A DNA stretch of 64,000 nucleotides from Ricinus communis (lineage: Eukaryota > Streptophyta > Magnoliopsida > Malpighiales > Euphorbiaceae). Below the pieces are notes generated by a model that ran no database searches, was not told where the DNA came from, and saw only the letters and a list, made by a program, of their open reading frames with translations. The stretch covers positions 12,523,001 through 12,587,000 of the forward strand of contig NC_063263.1 in the NCBI RefSeq assembly GCF_019578655.1, in the 5' to 3' direction. Every line of letters starts with the position of its first letter. The first letter of the stretch is position 1. This document shows positions 50,321 through 61,509 of the stretch, piece after piece. The translations under genes and the position numbers were made by a program.

Positions 50321-53300
50321 CTCTCCAAACACAAAATATAAAATAAATAAATAAATAAAAAGGGAAATTGATTATTAGTAGTCCAGAGAGTAAAGAGGGG
50401 GCCTGCAAGAACTAGGATTCTGCATACATCGGATCTGCTGCAATCTTTCATTGCCTCAATGCCTCCTTTACCCATCCCACTTATACAAATTATTAAAGAA
50501 TAAAATAATCTCTCCCTTCTATTATTGTTTTGCATTTATCCATCTTAGATAAGACTGGACCATCTTTATTAGTCTATACTTCAATCTCAATAATATTGGG
50601 TCACTCAAAAATACTGTAATCCTCCTTTTTCCTTAACCAAAAAAATAATTTTATTTTTTATCATCAGCTAAATTTTACTCTAATATTATTTACTAGAATA
50701 ATCAGTAAAATCTCAAATTCGAACCCCAACTATAAAAGTTTTAAATCTTTTATTGACATATTACCTGCCTCAGATATTGGCGTTAGAATAGCCGCATTGC
50801 CTAATTATATTTTTTATTGGTAGGAATATAATACCCACAAGTATAGTAAGCCAAGTAACTTCACCTATGAAATCTAATTGGACCATATTGGCAGCACAAA
50901 ACACACCTAAGCAAAAGTTTCTTCCTTTTAGGTCCCATCCTTTATATTTGTCGTGTGAATGGAGAATCTTTTCCAATTTGCAATTTTTAATTTTTATGGT
51001 GTACATTTATGTATGTAATCTCCCCCATCCAAAATAAGGATAGAATTAAAAAATAAATAAAAAAAATATAAATCAATTCAAAAGCACATAATGAAATGAT
51101 AAGAGTCTCTTTTAACTTAACTAGTATCTCGAGTTTGAACCTGAATATACAGCTGGATTAAAACTTTTGAAGTAATACTTTATTACCCGTAAAGATCCTA
51201 CTGGACAAATACTCTAAATTAATTTTAAGTATATATTTACCAAAAAAAGTGAAAAATTACAATTTGAATATATGTATTGGTACAAAAATTATACCACTTA
51301 TATTTAAATAATATTATTTTTTTAATTAATTTTTTTAGTACTATATTTATTGTTTCTATTTCAATGGATGTTAATAATTGAGATTTCACTGATTTTTTTA
51401 CCAATATGACAACTGAAAATTCACCTTAAATATGATACTAATTAACATATCACTCACTAATTGGATCTTTTGGTGAGATTTACTTTACTGATCAAGCTTA
51501 GAGTCCGGTCTACGAATGATGTGTTAATTAGTGTCATACTTAAGTGGTCTTTTGATTGCCATGTCAACAAAAAAAATTAAAATTTTAATAAGTACTATTA
51601 ATTAAAATAAAATTAATAAGTGTGATATTAAGAAAAAAAATTAAAAAATTAATACCATTTACCAATAGAGCAATCTTACCCATTTTTTAGATTAATGGCA
51701 AAAACTTTGAGTTGTACTTTGGGGCATAAATAAAAAGAGTGATGTTATTTAACACAACCCTTCTTTCTGCACTAATTTATTATACTATTTGGTACTAGGA
51801 TATAATATTAATAGATGTTTTTCCTATAATGAAATAATATATTTTTAAAAAGAGATGGTGACTAATAAAATAATGCCACATCAGTTGGTGTAAAAATGTT
51901 GAGTTAAATAATATTTCCTAAAAAAAGCCCTACATATAAAACTGATCTTTTTTTTTTTCTTCTTTAGATTAAATGAAAAGGAAAGAAAGACAATAAAGAA
52001 TTATGGGCAACATAAGGGCAGTTTTCTGTTGATAAACACCACATAGATAGTGATAGAAGAAATGAGAAAGAGAAAGGTTTTTTATAGGCCCCATTTGCCT
52101 TTAGTTGTGGTATAAGGTCATGTGTAAGTGTATATGCAACTAAGAAATAGAGAGAGTTAGTAATAAAGTAGAGAGGAGATGGAGAGGGAGAAAAGGGCCC
52201 ATGAGAGGGGTGATAATGGAAGTTGCCTTCATCCTCTCTGGAATTGTTCCCACCAAAGCCAAATTATATCTTCTAACCCTTTACCTTCCATTGCTTCAAG
52301 CATCATATGCCTACTTAAATACGCAAGTAAACAAGTTTGATCAATACTATATAGTATTATTTTGGTAATTATTAACATTTGCAGGCAGAGGAATATGTTA
52401 AATTATTCTTAATAAATACCATTTGAATATAAAGTATAAATACAGTACCATGTGAAGACATAAATCCACTGATTAAGGTTTGTGTATTGTATCAAATACA
52501 AAACAAACAAAAAAAGAGAAAGAAAATGTTAATAATGTAACATCATCTCATTACTATGGAAGAAACATGTTTAATATGTAAAAGCACTTTATTTTCTAGG
52601 ATTGATCCATGCACGTATGATGCCTAATCACTATTATCAACCATAAATTACTACGAATTAGTGTAGCTATAAACAGGATTATGTTTCATGTCATTTCACC
52701 GATGGATTCTTCGTTTACTTGTCGTTACAGCGATTTGAATTCTCTGAAAATGATTGTTTAACCTAATAAACAATTCTGGCATTGCCATTGGTTACCTGAT
52801 GCAATGATATTTCTTTCTGTCGGTTGTTTTCAGTTCTTTTTCAGCATTGTAGTTTAGTTTTTTTTTTTAATTTTTCTGTAAAATTAAAGAGATTTTGGGT
52901 TTTTCTTTTTCTTTTTACATAATATTGCATTAATTTTCAGGTATAATTGAGCTAATCTATATTGACTTGGGTAACGCATTTCATAATATTATTATTTTTT
53001 TACATTTCTTTTTCATATGATTTTTTTAAAGACGTCCTATTTATTTTATTTTTTTATTCACAGTAATTGATCTATTTAGAGTAAAATTTCAACTATAATG
53101 ATCATGGTCGGAATAGACTATAAATTAAAATATAAAAATATGTTTATAAATACGAGTGAAGTTCTAGAATAGATAGCTCATAATCCGTTAATTTAATAGG
53201 ATTTGGTTTTAATTTATATGTTTGACGATTTTGTTAATCCAATACATCAATCACTTTCCAAGTGTTAACCCTAGAATGTAGAGCTCTTGCTTACACATTT

Positions 53301-54659
53301 ATATATTCAGCTTACGACAGACTTCCTCCTCATTCGAACCAATAGCAATAAGAGCCAATGATAAGCAACGGGAGGCCATGTTTGCACCCTTGATTTGTTT
53401 TCTTTTTATTTTCTTTTATTTATAATAATTATAAATTGTTAAAAAGTGCTGACAATAAATATGCAGTAAATCATGTCATGATACTGTTTAATGGCATTAT
53501 TACGAAAAAGAAAATAAGAAAAACAATATGAATTTCATTTCATACTCTTTGCTTATTGCGTTATGCACTCTTTCATTATATTTTATATTTGGGTTATCAC
53601 AATAAGCACTTATTTTTTTACAATTTAGTATTTTTGGAAGCGGAATAAATAAAATTATAGCTGATTTTGTGATGTCAATTATTGTAAAATTTAAAATTAT
53701 TTGTCGGTTAAGTTTTTAAATTTTTTTATAATTTTTTTTTAAATTTCATCCAATTTGAACTCGATTATTATTTTTTTAAATTATGAAGATTGCAACTAAC
53801 TCAAATATAAAATTACTGTTATATAATACATCCTAGAATGACTGTAATGGAAAATATCGTTATCAGATATAAGCTTAAGAATTTTTAATTTTTTAGGAAA
53901 TTGATATTTTAAAATGTTTTAATTTCCACTAGATAAAATGATATAGTAACATGCAATTCCAATCAACCTACATAGATCAAAAGGATTTTAAATGAGACAT
54001 TAACTAATCAATAATTGTCCAAAAGAATATAAATGAAGCAACTATATTATTAGTTACTACTAATTAGTAATCAATTTAGCAAAAGCATACTCCTCCTCGT
54101 ACTAACTTTCATTTTTTAATAGTTCATTTGAATTAAAAAAAGTATTTAATAAGTTTAATTATATAAAAAAATAACTAAATTAGACTAAATTATCCTTTAA
54201 TGAATATTAAAAAATTTATTACACTTATTCCAATATAAGAATATAATAAGAAAGAAAAATTAATGTTATATAGAAATAACCATGATTTTTCATGGTATAA
54301 TGTATAATTAGACACATAAATTTTGATCACTTAGTCACTTTAACACTTTAATTTATAATTTAGTATGATAAACATCTAAACTATATTTTTATAGCCCATG
54401 AAATACTTTTAATTTCAATTTAATTTAATAGATACTTTAATTTTATTTTATGATAACTTTAAAACACTTATATATCATTATATAGACGTGTTAAATGAAA
54501 TAATGTGTCAAGAAATATTTAAATATTACAAAATATAAATTAAAATATTATTAAATTATATTAAAAATTAAAAAATTTAAATTTAAATGTTTGAATATGC
54601 ATTTAATTCTTTTTATTTGAAAATGAGAGAATTACTATAAAATGGAAAATGCTAATTAA

Positions 54660-55050
54660 AACAAAAGTCGGATATGCAACGACAAGGTCCCATTTTAGGA
54701 ACGGAGATTTGAGACCTCCGTAACGTAATGCCTGCATAATTTTACACCACTTAATCTCATCCATTTTTATGATCCGTACCCTACACGTGCTTCTAATCCA
54801 GGAAGACTCTCCAACCAATAACTAAAATCGGTTAACTACACGCGCAATAATAAAGCGTGGGAGTTGAAACCTTCTGACTTGTCATCTACCAATTAGAAAT
54901 ATATTACCCGGTTTGCACACGTCAGCTTCCTGACTTGTCAGGCTCGTTCCCACTATTGCCACGTGTAAGCGTGCATGTGGGTTGGTACGTAACAAGGGCC
55001 GAGTTTCCCGCCATTCTTCAGGGGCCCAAATAAACCCAAAAAGAAACACA
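54660..55050. promoter_or_regulatory. GC-richer patch with clustered ACGT-core motifs
   Basis: Within AT-rich surroundings this ~390-bp patch is clearly richer in G+C. It has ACGT cores in ACACGTGC near 54784, CACACGTCAG near 54917, GCCACGTGTA near 54959 and GTACGTAA near 54987. The phrase CTGACTTGTCA occurs twice. This resembles a light- or abscisic-acid-responsive regulatory module, but its target is unknown; the nearest gene starts 1.9 kb to the right. It could equally be the end of an old insertion. Confidence 0.3.
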
Positions 55051-55918
55051 ACAATGCTGTGCAAGATCATTTGTACACTTCACGAATAGTTGAGCTTTAA
55101 TACTTTAATTTTAACATAGCGTATATTAATTAATTAAGAAATTTAATTAGTTTATTATATAGTAACTCGTTATTAATCAATAACTAATATTACTTCATGC
55201 TTTTATCTACTTTTTGTAATCTATAATATATAACAGTTATCAAATTCACTTCTATATATAACTTAAATGTTTTCTATATAAATTAATTAACAGTTATATC
55301 GCTAATTAAACTAATAAATTAGTTTTTATGTCAATTGATTTTTTTATAATCAATAAAATAAGTTTATGATGGTAGCATGTCAGAATGATTCTCTATAAAA
55401 TTTATATTCTAATTATATAATAACAATAATAATAATAATAATTTTTATCATTCATTGATAACTATACTTCAATCATTTGTTATATGGATAAAGGAAACCG
55501 ATCACTTTTTATATAAAGAAAAATAAAGAAAATATGTTAAATTTGTTTCTAATTCTTTTTAAAATTTAATTATAATTTTAAAAATATAAAAATTGTAAGT
55601 CCTCCCATCTGAATACTGGAAATTTCATATCTGTTGGATAGTTGCCAAATAATGAAACACCCTCGCAGCAGAAGCACAGAATTCAGAGGAAAAAGGCCAC
55701 ATCATTACTAGATGAGATACAACCAGAAGTTAACAATATGATCACCGCAACAAAAAAGCCAGTAAAATTCTATTTTTTAATTTTATTTGATTTTTTTTTA
55801 AAAGACTGATATAATTTTCTATAAGTAAACATATTCTTAAGTTTGATATCTTAAAAATAATATATATTTTTTTAGTACGATATATTTTGTGTATACACTA
55901 CAATTAATAAGAGAGTTA

Positions 55919-55922
<4 letters not shown>

Positions 55923-55952
<30 letters not shown>
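55923..55952. repeat. (TA)n microsatellite
   Basis: About 15 TA units upstream of the bHLH promoter. Confidence 0.9.
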
Positions 55953-55953
<1 letters not shown>

Positions 55954-56307
55954 CTATTTTATGCTCTGATATTAGATAATTGACACCTATTCTATTATAT
56001 AAAATTAATAAATATATGTTAATTATTTATTAATTTTTAATATATAGATGAAATATAAATCAAGTTAGGATAAAAAAATTATTTTTAAAATATAAAAATT
56101 ATATATTATTTTAGCTATTTAATTATATAAAATTTTGAGTTAATAGTATTCCGTTGAATGAATTTTTGAGTTGGAGGTCTTATTTATCTAAAACGGACAG
56201 AGACAAAAATTAAAGAATATACTACTGGAACAGTAGGGAAGCACCCAACCCCCTCAAAACCCTAAAACGCCGTTTTTTTTCTTTCACAGTGGGGGGTTTG
56301 GACACGC

Positions 56308-56315
56308 CCACGTGG
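56308..56315. promoter_or_regulatory. Palindromic G-box CCACGTGG
   Basis: A perfect CCACGTGG palindrome lies in CGCCCACGTGGCGG, about 140 bp upstream of a TATA box and 0.67 kb upstream of the bHLH start codon. This is the classical bHLH/bZIP site. Use by the adjacent gene product is inference. Confidence 0.55.
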
Positions 56316-56452
56316 CGGTCATGTCAGTAGGACCCACTGCCCACGGCCTCTGGTTATGGATACATTCGATGGCTCTCTGCCCCATTTGTTAGCCTTCTCT
56401 CACTCACTCATAATAATTCCCGGCCAGTTGTTGTCAGATTCCGGCCACCCCA

Positions 56453-56463
56453 TTTATATATAC
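56453..56463 (+). promoter_or_regulatory. TATA box of the bHLH gene
   Basis: TTTATATATAC is followed by a pyrimidine-rich leader with a (CT)n run at 56517-56537. Spacing and context suit a plant core promoter with transcription starting about 30 nt downstream. That would give a leader of about 0.5 kb, possibly with a leader intron that I cannot define. Confidence 0.55.
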
Positions 56464-56516
56464 CCCACCTCCCTTCTCTCTTCCTTTACCATCCTCCTCC
56501 TCTTCCCATCACATTT

Positions 56517-56537
56517 TCTCTCTCTCTCTCTCTCTCT
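56517..56537 (+). repeat. (CT)n tract in the predicted leader of the bHLH gene
   Basis: About 10 CT units lie just after the predicted transcription start. CT-rich leaders are common in plant genes. Confidence 0.85.
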
Positions 56538-56979
56538 TTGAGCTACTATTACTTGAAAGAAATTCAAGAATTTAAAGAAAAATTATACAAATAAGGAATC
56601 ATCTGTTTTTCTTTAAGGACCTTCGGAGAATTTCTTTGAAGACAAACACGTAGGCACATTACATGTATGTTTCTTTTCTTCTATCTAATGTACATGGCCA
56701 TATCAACAACAGTAGTTTCTTTGTACTTGTTTCTTGACTGACTCGTGTCATTACTATACACTGTTGATTGAATAGAAACAGAAAGAGGTTCCAAACCTAT
56801 TATACATACTCAATATATATATATATGTATATACACCCACCCCCTCCCTGCGTACTTTAGCAGCAACCCACTATCTCTACTGCCTAGGTTACCTTGGCTA
56901 TAGTATATAGCCCGCCCGGTATCTTTCTCTTTTTGTGTTCTTTCTACGGGTTATTTTTTTGGGTAATTTCTTTTTGAAG

Positions 56980-59563
56980 ATGAATAGAGCATTGTTGCCG
57001 GAGATGTTGCACTGCACGGACTTGACAGTTCTTGAAAGACAAAGGGCTCGTTTGAAATGGCAACAAGAACAGCAACATCTTCAACTAGAACAACATCAGC
57101 ATCAGCATCAGCATCAGCATCATCAAGGGGAGAATTATTTTCTTGGTGATTTAAGTGGGGTGTTTCAATTGCAGCAGCAGCAGCAACAGCAACAAGGTTT
57201 TCAGGGTGATCTTGGTGAGGTTGTGATCCGCTCTGTGAAGCCTGACCCTGGTTTCTTAGATAATGGATGCTGGAGTAATACTTCTAGTACTGATCTGGTT
57301 GGCTATGGTCCTTGCGGGTTTGGGAATATGAACTTTGCTATTTCTAGGACTTCTAGCTGCCCGCCCACCGTGGCAGATGCTGGGCCGGTTTTAGTCAAAG
57401 GCAGAGAGTCTGTTGTTTCAGAGAAATTGACTTGTGGAGTTGGTAGTGAGAGTACCAAGAAAAGAAAGGTTGATAAGGTCCAGAATAATACAAAGGTGAG
57501 TTTTCTATGTAAAAAATTCTTGATTTCTTCTGTGTCAATTTCTTTGATTTTCTTTTCTCTGTTTCAGTTGAGGCACTTAATTAATTGTTCTTCAAAACAA
57601 AATTAAACAAGTGAATTGTCAAATTAAATAGCACAGCATTATTGTTGGGCAGTTTTTTGTTTTATTAATCAAAGATCCTTTTTGGGTACGGTTTAGGTTG
57701 TTGCAGAAGATGACAACTGCAGGGACAAAAGGATCAAAGTATGTGCAGAAGAAGGAGAGTCAAAGATGATCACTGAGAAAAATAACAATAATAAAAGCAG
57801 TAGCAGCAAAAACAGTAACAAGGAAAATTCTGCTGAGACTTCCAAGGATAATTCAAAAGTAACTGAGGTTCAAAAGCCTGATTACATTCATGTCCGGGCA
57901 CGACGCGGTCAAGCCACTGATAGCCATAGCTTGGCTGAAAGAGTGAGTAATATTTTCTTGGCATACCTAATTCTTCATCTTTCTCTGCTTTATTGCTTGC
58001 TTTTTCAGTAACTCTGACTAAACATGTGTACTTGTGTTCCCAGGTGAGAAGGGAAAAAATCAGTGAGAGAATGAAGTATTTGCAAGATTTGGTGCCAGGA
58101 TGTAACAAAATTACAGGAAAGGCGGGCATGCTTGATGAAATCATTAACTATGTTCAATCTCTTCAACGACAAGTAGAAGTAATTATTAGCTAATCCTTAA
58201 CTCGCTATCTCTATAACATGGTTATGTAAATATATTTCTTAAAATCCGGATCCTGGTTTTGTTGCCATGAACAGTTCTTGTCGATGAAACTAGCTGCTGT
58301 CAATCCAAGGCTTGACTTTAACATCGATAATTTGATTGCAAAAGAGGTAATGGAATCATAATTTTGCTAAGTTAAAGCTATAAATTCCAAGTGCTTGCAA
58401 CTTTATCTGGTTAACTGAACCTTTGATTTCCTTTTGTATGTGTTTTAATGCAGACATTTCCTCCTTGTCCAACCAATTTTCCAGCGATTGGGTTGTCATC
58501 AGATATGACTAATCCTGCCTATCTTCAGTTTAACCCTGTACAACAGCAGCAGCAGCAACAACAACAGCAACAACTAGTGACATGTTGTGGATTGGATATG
58601 GGGATAAATAATCCTGATATGGGGATTAGAAGAACCATTAGTGCTCCCGTGTCAATCCCTGAATCCTATATTGACTCGTCATGCTTCAATGTAAATTTCT
58701 AAAAATTACATTATATATTTCTGGTATTTATCTCTAATTCTTTTACGCACTTTCTCATGTAAAATCATGCTCATAAAATGCAGCAAATCCAGCCCTCGTC
58801 AACATGGGATGCTGATCTACAAAATCTTTACAATGTAGCTTTTGATCAAGGAAGATCAACATCCTTCCCAACTCAGCCATTTACAGGTAAGATAGAGCTA
58901 ATTAATATGTCTTGTCAATCTTCACTTTATTGATAAATGATAATTTCCATAAGGCTAAAAATAAAGCAAAGTGGGTTTTAACTACCAATGATGGAGCCTT
59001 TAGATAACCCCACAAATGCTAATGATTTTTTCTTTAGAACTGAAAAAGAGGGAAAAAGAAAGAAAAAAAAAAAATCAGTATTTGTGATTGAAATGGAGAA
59101 AGTTGGTTACAGGGTACTTTCTATCTTTTCTCCCAAATGATCAAAACCACAGATCTTTTCAATGAGTATAAGTTTTTTTTTCCCAACTATATTTTCTTTA
59201 GAAAGAGGAAGCAATTATATCAAAGGTGCCAAGCATTTTGACTGTATAGAGACATAATGGCCATCTATTTCCAATTGATGGCATATAATATTAATGGGCC
59301 CCCTTGGTAAAGATTTGACAAAGTGTATGATTCTCACAATCAAATAATCTCCATGGATATGATTATTAATCATATTAGCTTGTAATTCGAAAGGGTTACT
59401 GAAATAATAACCATGAGATAATGATGGCTTTTTCCTTTCTTCTCCTTTTCTTTTATTGTCTCTATATCATCCAGCTATTCAAGAATTGGTACTAAAAAGA
59501 GTGTTCATTTACTAACTTTTTGCAGGTGCCATTGACGCTGGCAATCTGAAGATGGAGATGTGA
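56980..59563 (+). CDS. BHLH63: bHLH transcription factor, CIB1/bHLH63 type (seven exons)
   Basis: A nuclear factor of bHLH subfamily XII. CIB1/bHLH63 of Arabidopsis interacts with cryptochrome 2 and promotes flowering; function here is inferred from resemblance. Exons are 56980-57495, 57697-57942, 58044-58178, 58275-58346, 58454-58690, 58784-58886 and 59526-59563. All introns are GT-AG and in phase, giving 448 residues. The conserved N-terminal motif [13 protein letters not shown] is at 15-27. Gln/His-rich runs lie at about 28-50 and a poly-Gln run near 75. KKRK before residue 165 may be a nuclear localisation signal. The bHLH region (about 228-305) contains [20 protein letters not shown] then [20 protein letters not shown], with the His-Glu-Arg spacing typical of G-box binders. 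A poly-Gln run in exon 5 follows. The C-terminus [12 protein letters not shown] suits related members of the subfamily. The start is the first Met of the conserved block. AATAAA lies at 59706-59711. Confidence 0.93.
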
Positions 59564-59821
59564 ATCAGAATATATTGATTATTTTTATGATTCTTGGAAC
59601 AGATTATTCTAAATACCCTTTGATCCTCCTGCTGATTCTTTTTATTTTCCTTTCTTTCTAAGTACATACCGTATATATTTGTATCTATACTCGCAACATA
59701 ATATGAATAAATCCATACCTATTAACATGAAATCCTCTTCATTTTCCCCCCCTTTTTTAATTACACATTAGCCAATCACTCTATAATGATCTTTTGCGAC
59801 ACAGAAAAGGCGGATGGCGAC

Positions 59822-59843
59822 GGGGGAGGGGGGAAGGGAGGGG
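59822..59843 (+). promoter_or_regulatory. Potential G-quadruplex motif downstream of the bHLH gene
   Basis: The order GGGGG A GGGGGG AA GGG A GGGG meets the G4 consensus with loops of 1-2 nt. It lies about 260 bp past the bHLH stop codon and past the AATAAA at 59706. Very short loops usually mean high stability. A role in transcription termination is inference. Confidence 0.6.
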
Positions 59844-61447
59844 ACCAAAGAAATAGGGTTAAAAGCAATGGTGGGGCGGAGGAAGGAACGTTAAAATCAA
59901 TGAAAGGAAGGTCATATTCTAACAAAGTATCTGCAAAACACAATCCTTAATTTTTGTGGACTAGATTATCCTTTCCTTTCCATTTGGTATTGAAAGACAA
60001 AAAGTGCACTTGCACACCCCAATTCATCAGGGATCAAACCTCACCGAGCTATGAAGAACATAATTTTTTTTTAAAAATGCGACAGTTTTTTTTTTTTTTT
60101 TTTTGGTGTAATTCTGAGAAGAATGGCCACAAGCGGGTTGCATGGGAAAAGACATGAAAATGTGTAATTTATGTAAGGTATCAATTGTAGTCCAGTGGCA
60201 GGAGTTGTCTCTCTGTTGGATGAACCTGAAATGAGTGACAAGGTTCAATTAAGGCCGAAGGACATATAGCCTACAGGTGGACCGTCTTAGCTTCCCTCTT
60301 AGTACAGAATAATATTTATATTTGATTAAGACGACACTGATAATTAAGGGCTAATAAAAATGGAAGGAAAAAGAAAAAGAAAACTCAGGCATCAATTCTG
60401 TTAGAATGATTTTCATGTTCTTGCAAACATCCAAATTATATTAATGCTGGGTCATTATGAACTATTTATTGTTCTTTTCCTTCAAATATCTTTTGCTCAA
60501 ATTACCATTGGTTTTTAATTCCATACCCTATTTATTTATTTATTTCCAATAGTTTCTTCTCGCCATGCTTTTGATTAGACGGTGGAAGTGAGTTTACTAG
60601 AATACATGAAAAATCAGCTCATGATAGCACTTTATTGCTAAAAAAGAGGAAAAAAGAAAAAGTGTCTTTAGGGGTTAGATACATGATAAAGTGTTTCATC
60701 TTTCATTGAAAGCATGATTAATGACAATATCTAATATTACCAAGTCTATGCAATATTTATAGCAGGCAGGCCTGAAAGCTCATTGCAACAATTGCCAATA
60801 TAAGACAAGTACCCAGATGAACATGTTCTGCGGTTTTGAGGTACGTTAACTGCTCATTTACCAAAGCTCATTTGAGTGACCAGACCAAAGGAAAGCTACC
60901 ACAAATAATAATAATAATTAAATTTTACCCTTTTTTCTTTTTTTTTTTTGGGTTTTGCCCCTAAGACCTATTGCCTATTTGAGAAGGTGCCTAGCCTACT
61001 ACTAGCTCAATTGACCCAAGTATGAATTAAAATTCAACAACCCGGTAAACTTTATTGACTATACGCTGTAATAAAACTTTTGCAACTTATATGTATCCTT
61101 GCAATAAGTTATGATTCCGAACTTCTTGCAAAATAATAAATCATCATTCTAAGTCGATTTCTGAAAAACTATTCCGACGGCCAAGTTAGTATTTAATAAA
61201 AGAAAATACTACTAGTATAATATACTACATTCATTGCAGGAGATAGGCATCACCATGAGTAGGATAAAGTTCTTTATTTACTGAATAACAATTATGAGGA
61301 AATGAAAGCGCGTTGGAGTAGATTTCTGCTATTTGGCATAAGTTCTAAACACAACCGATCTATGGATCACCTTGGCAAATTTTCTTGTGGCGAGCTTTGT
61401 AACTTAATCGAGATAATTAAATTGAAAGAACTCTCTTTTCGTGAGCT

Positions 61448-61509
61448 GTATATATTAATTTTATTTTCAATAAAATACTGTATATTAATTTCATTTTCAA
61501 TAAAATACC
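61448..61509. repeat. ~30-bp near-perfect tandem duplication
   Basis: Two adjacent units both contain GTATATTAATTT-type sequence ending CATTTTCAATAAAATAC (first copy with T in place of C), differing by a TA unit and one base. Confidence 0.85.

Larger units (their letters stand above)
44386..56979. other. Long AT-rich gene desert upstream of the bHLH gene
   Basis: About 12.6 kb with no recognised intact gene. It holds A-rich runs at about 44476-44504, a reverse-transcriptase-like relic at about 44.9-45.2 kb, microsatellites, and a GC-richer patch with several ACGT motifs at about 54.66-55.05 kb. The last ~700 bases are the bHLH promoter and leader. Open frames in between are short and low-complexity. 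Confidence 0.6.

Noticed and set aside
50080..50535. 151-codon minus-strand frame
   Set aside because: It is long only because it runs through a (CT)n(TA)n microsatellite that gives Tyr-Ile and Arg-Glu repeats. No domain is visible.
56935..56979. N-terminal extension of the bHLH protein upstream of the Met at 56980
   Set aside because: The upstream frame starts at a GTG rather than ATG and encodes a Phe-rich stretch. The conserved family block starts at the ATG at 56980.
57770..58144. 124-codon minus-strand frame within the bHLH gene
   Set aside because: It overlaps exons 2 and 3 of the bHLH gene antisense, and its composition follows from the coding strand.
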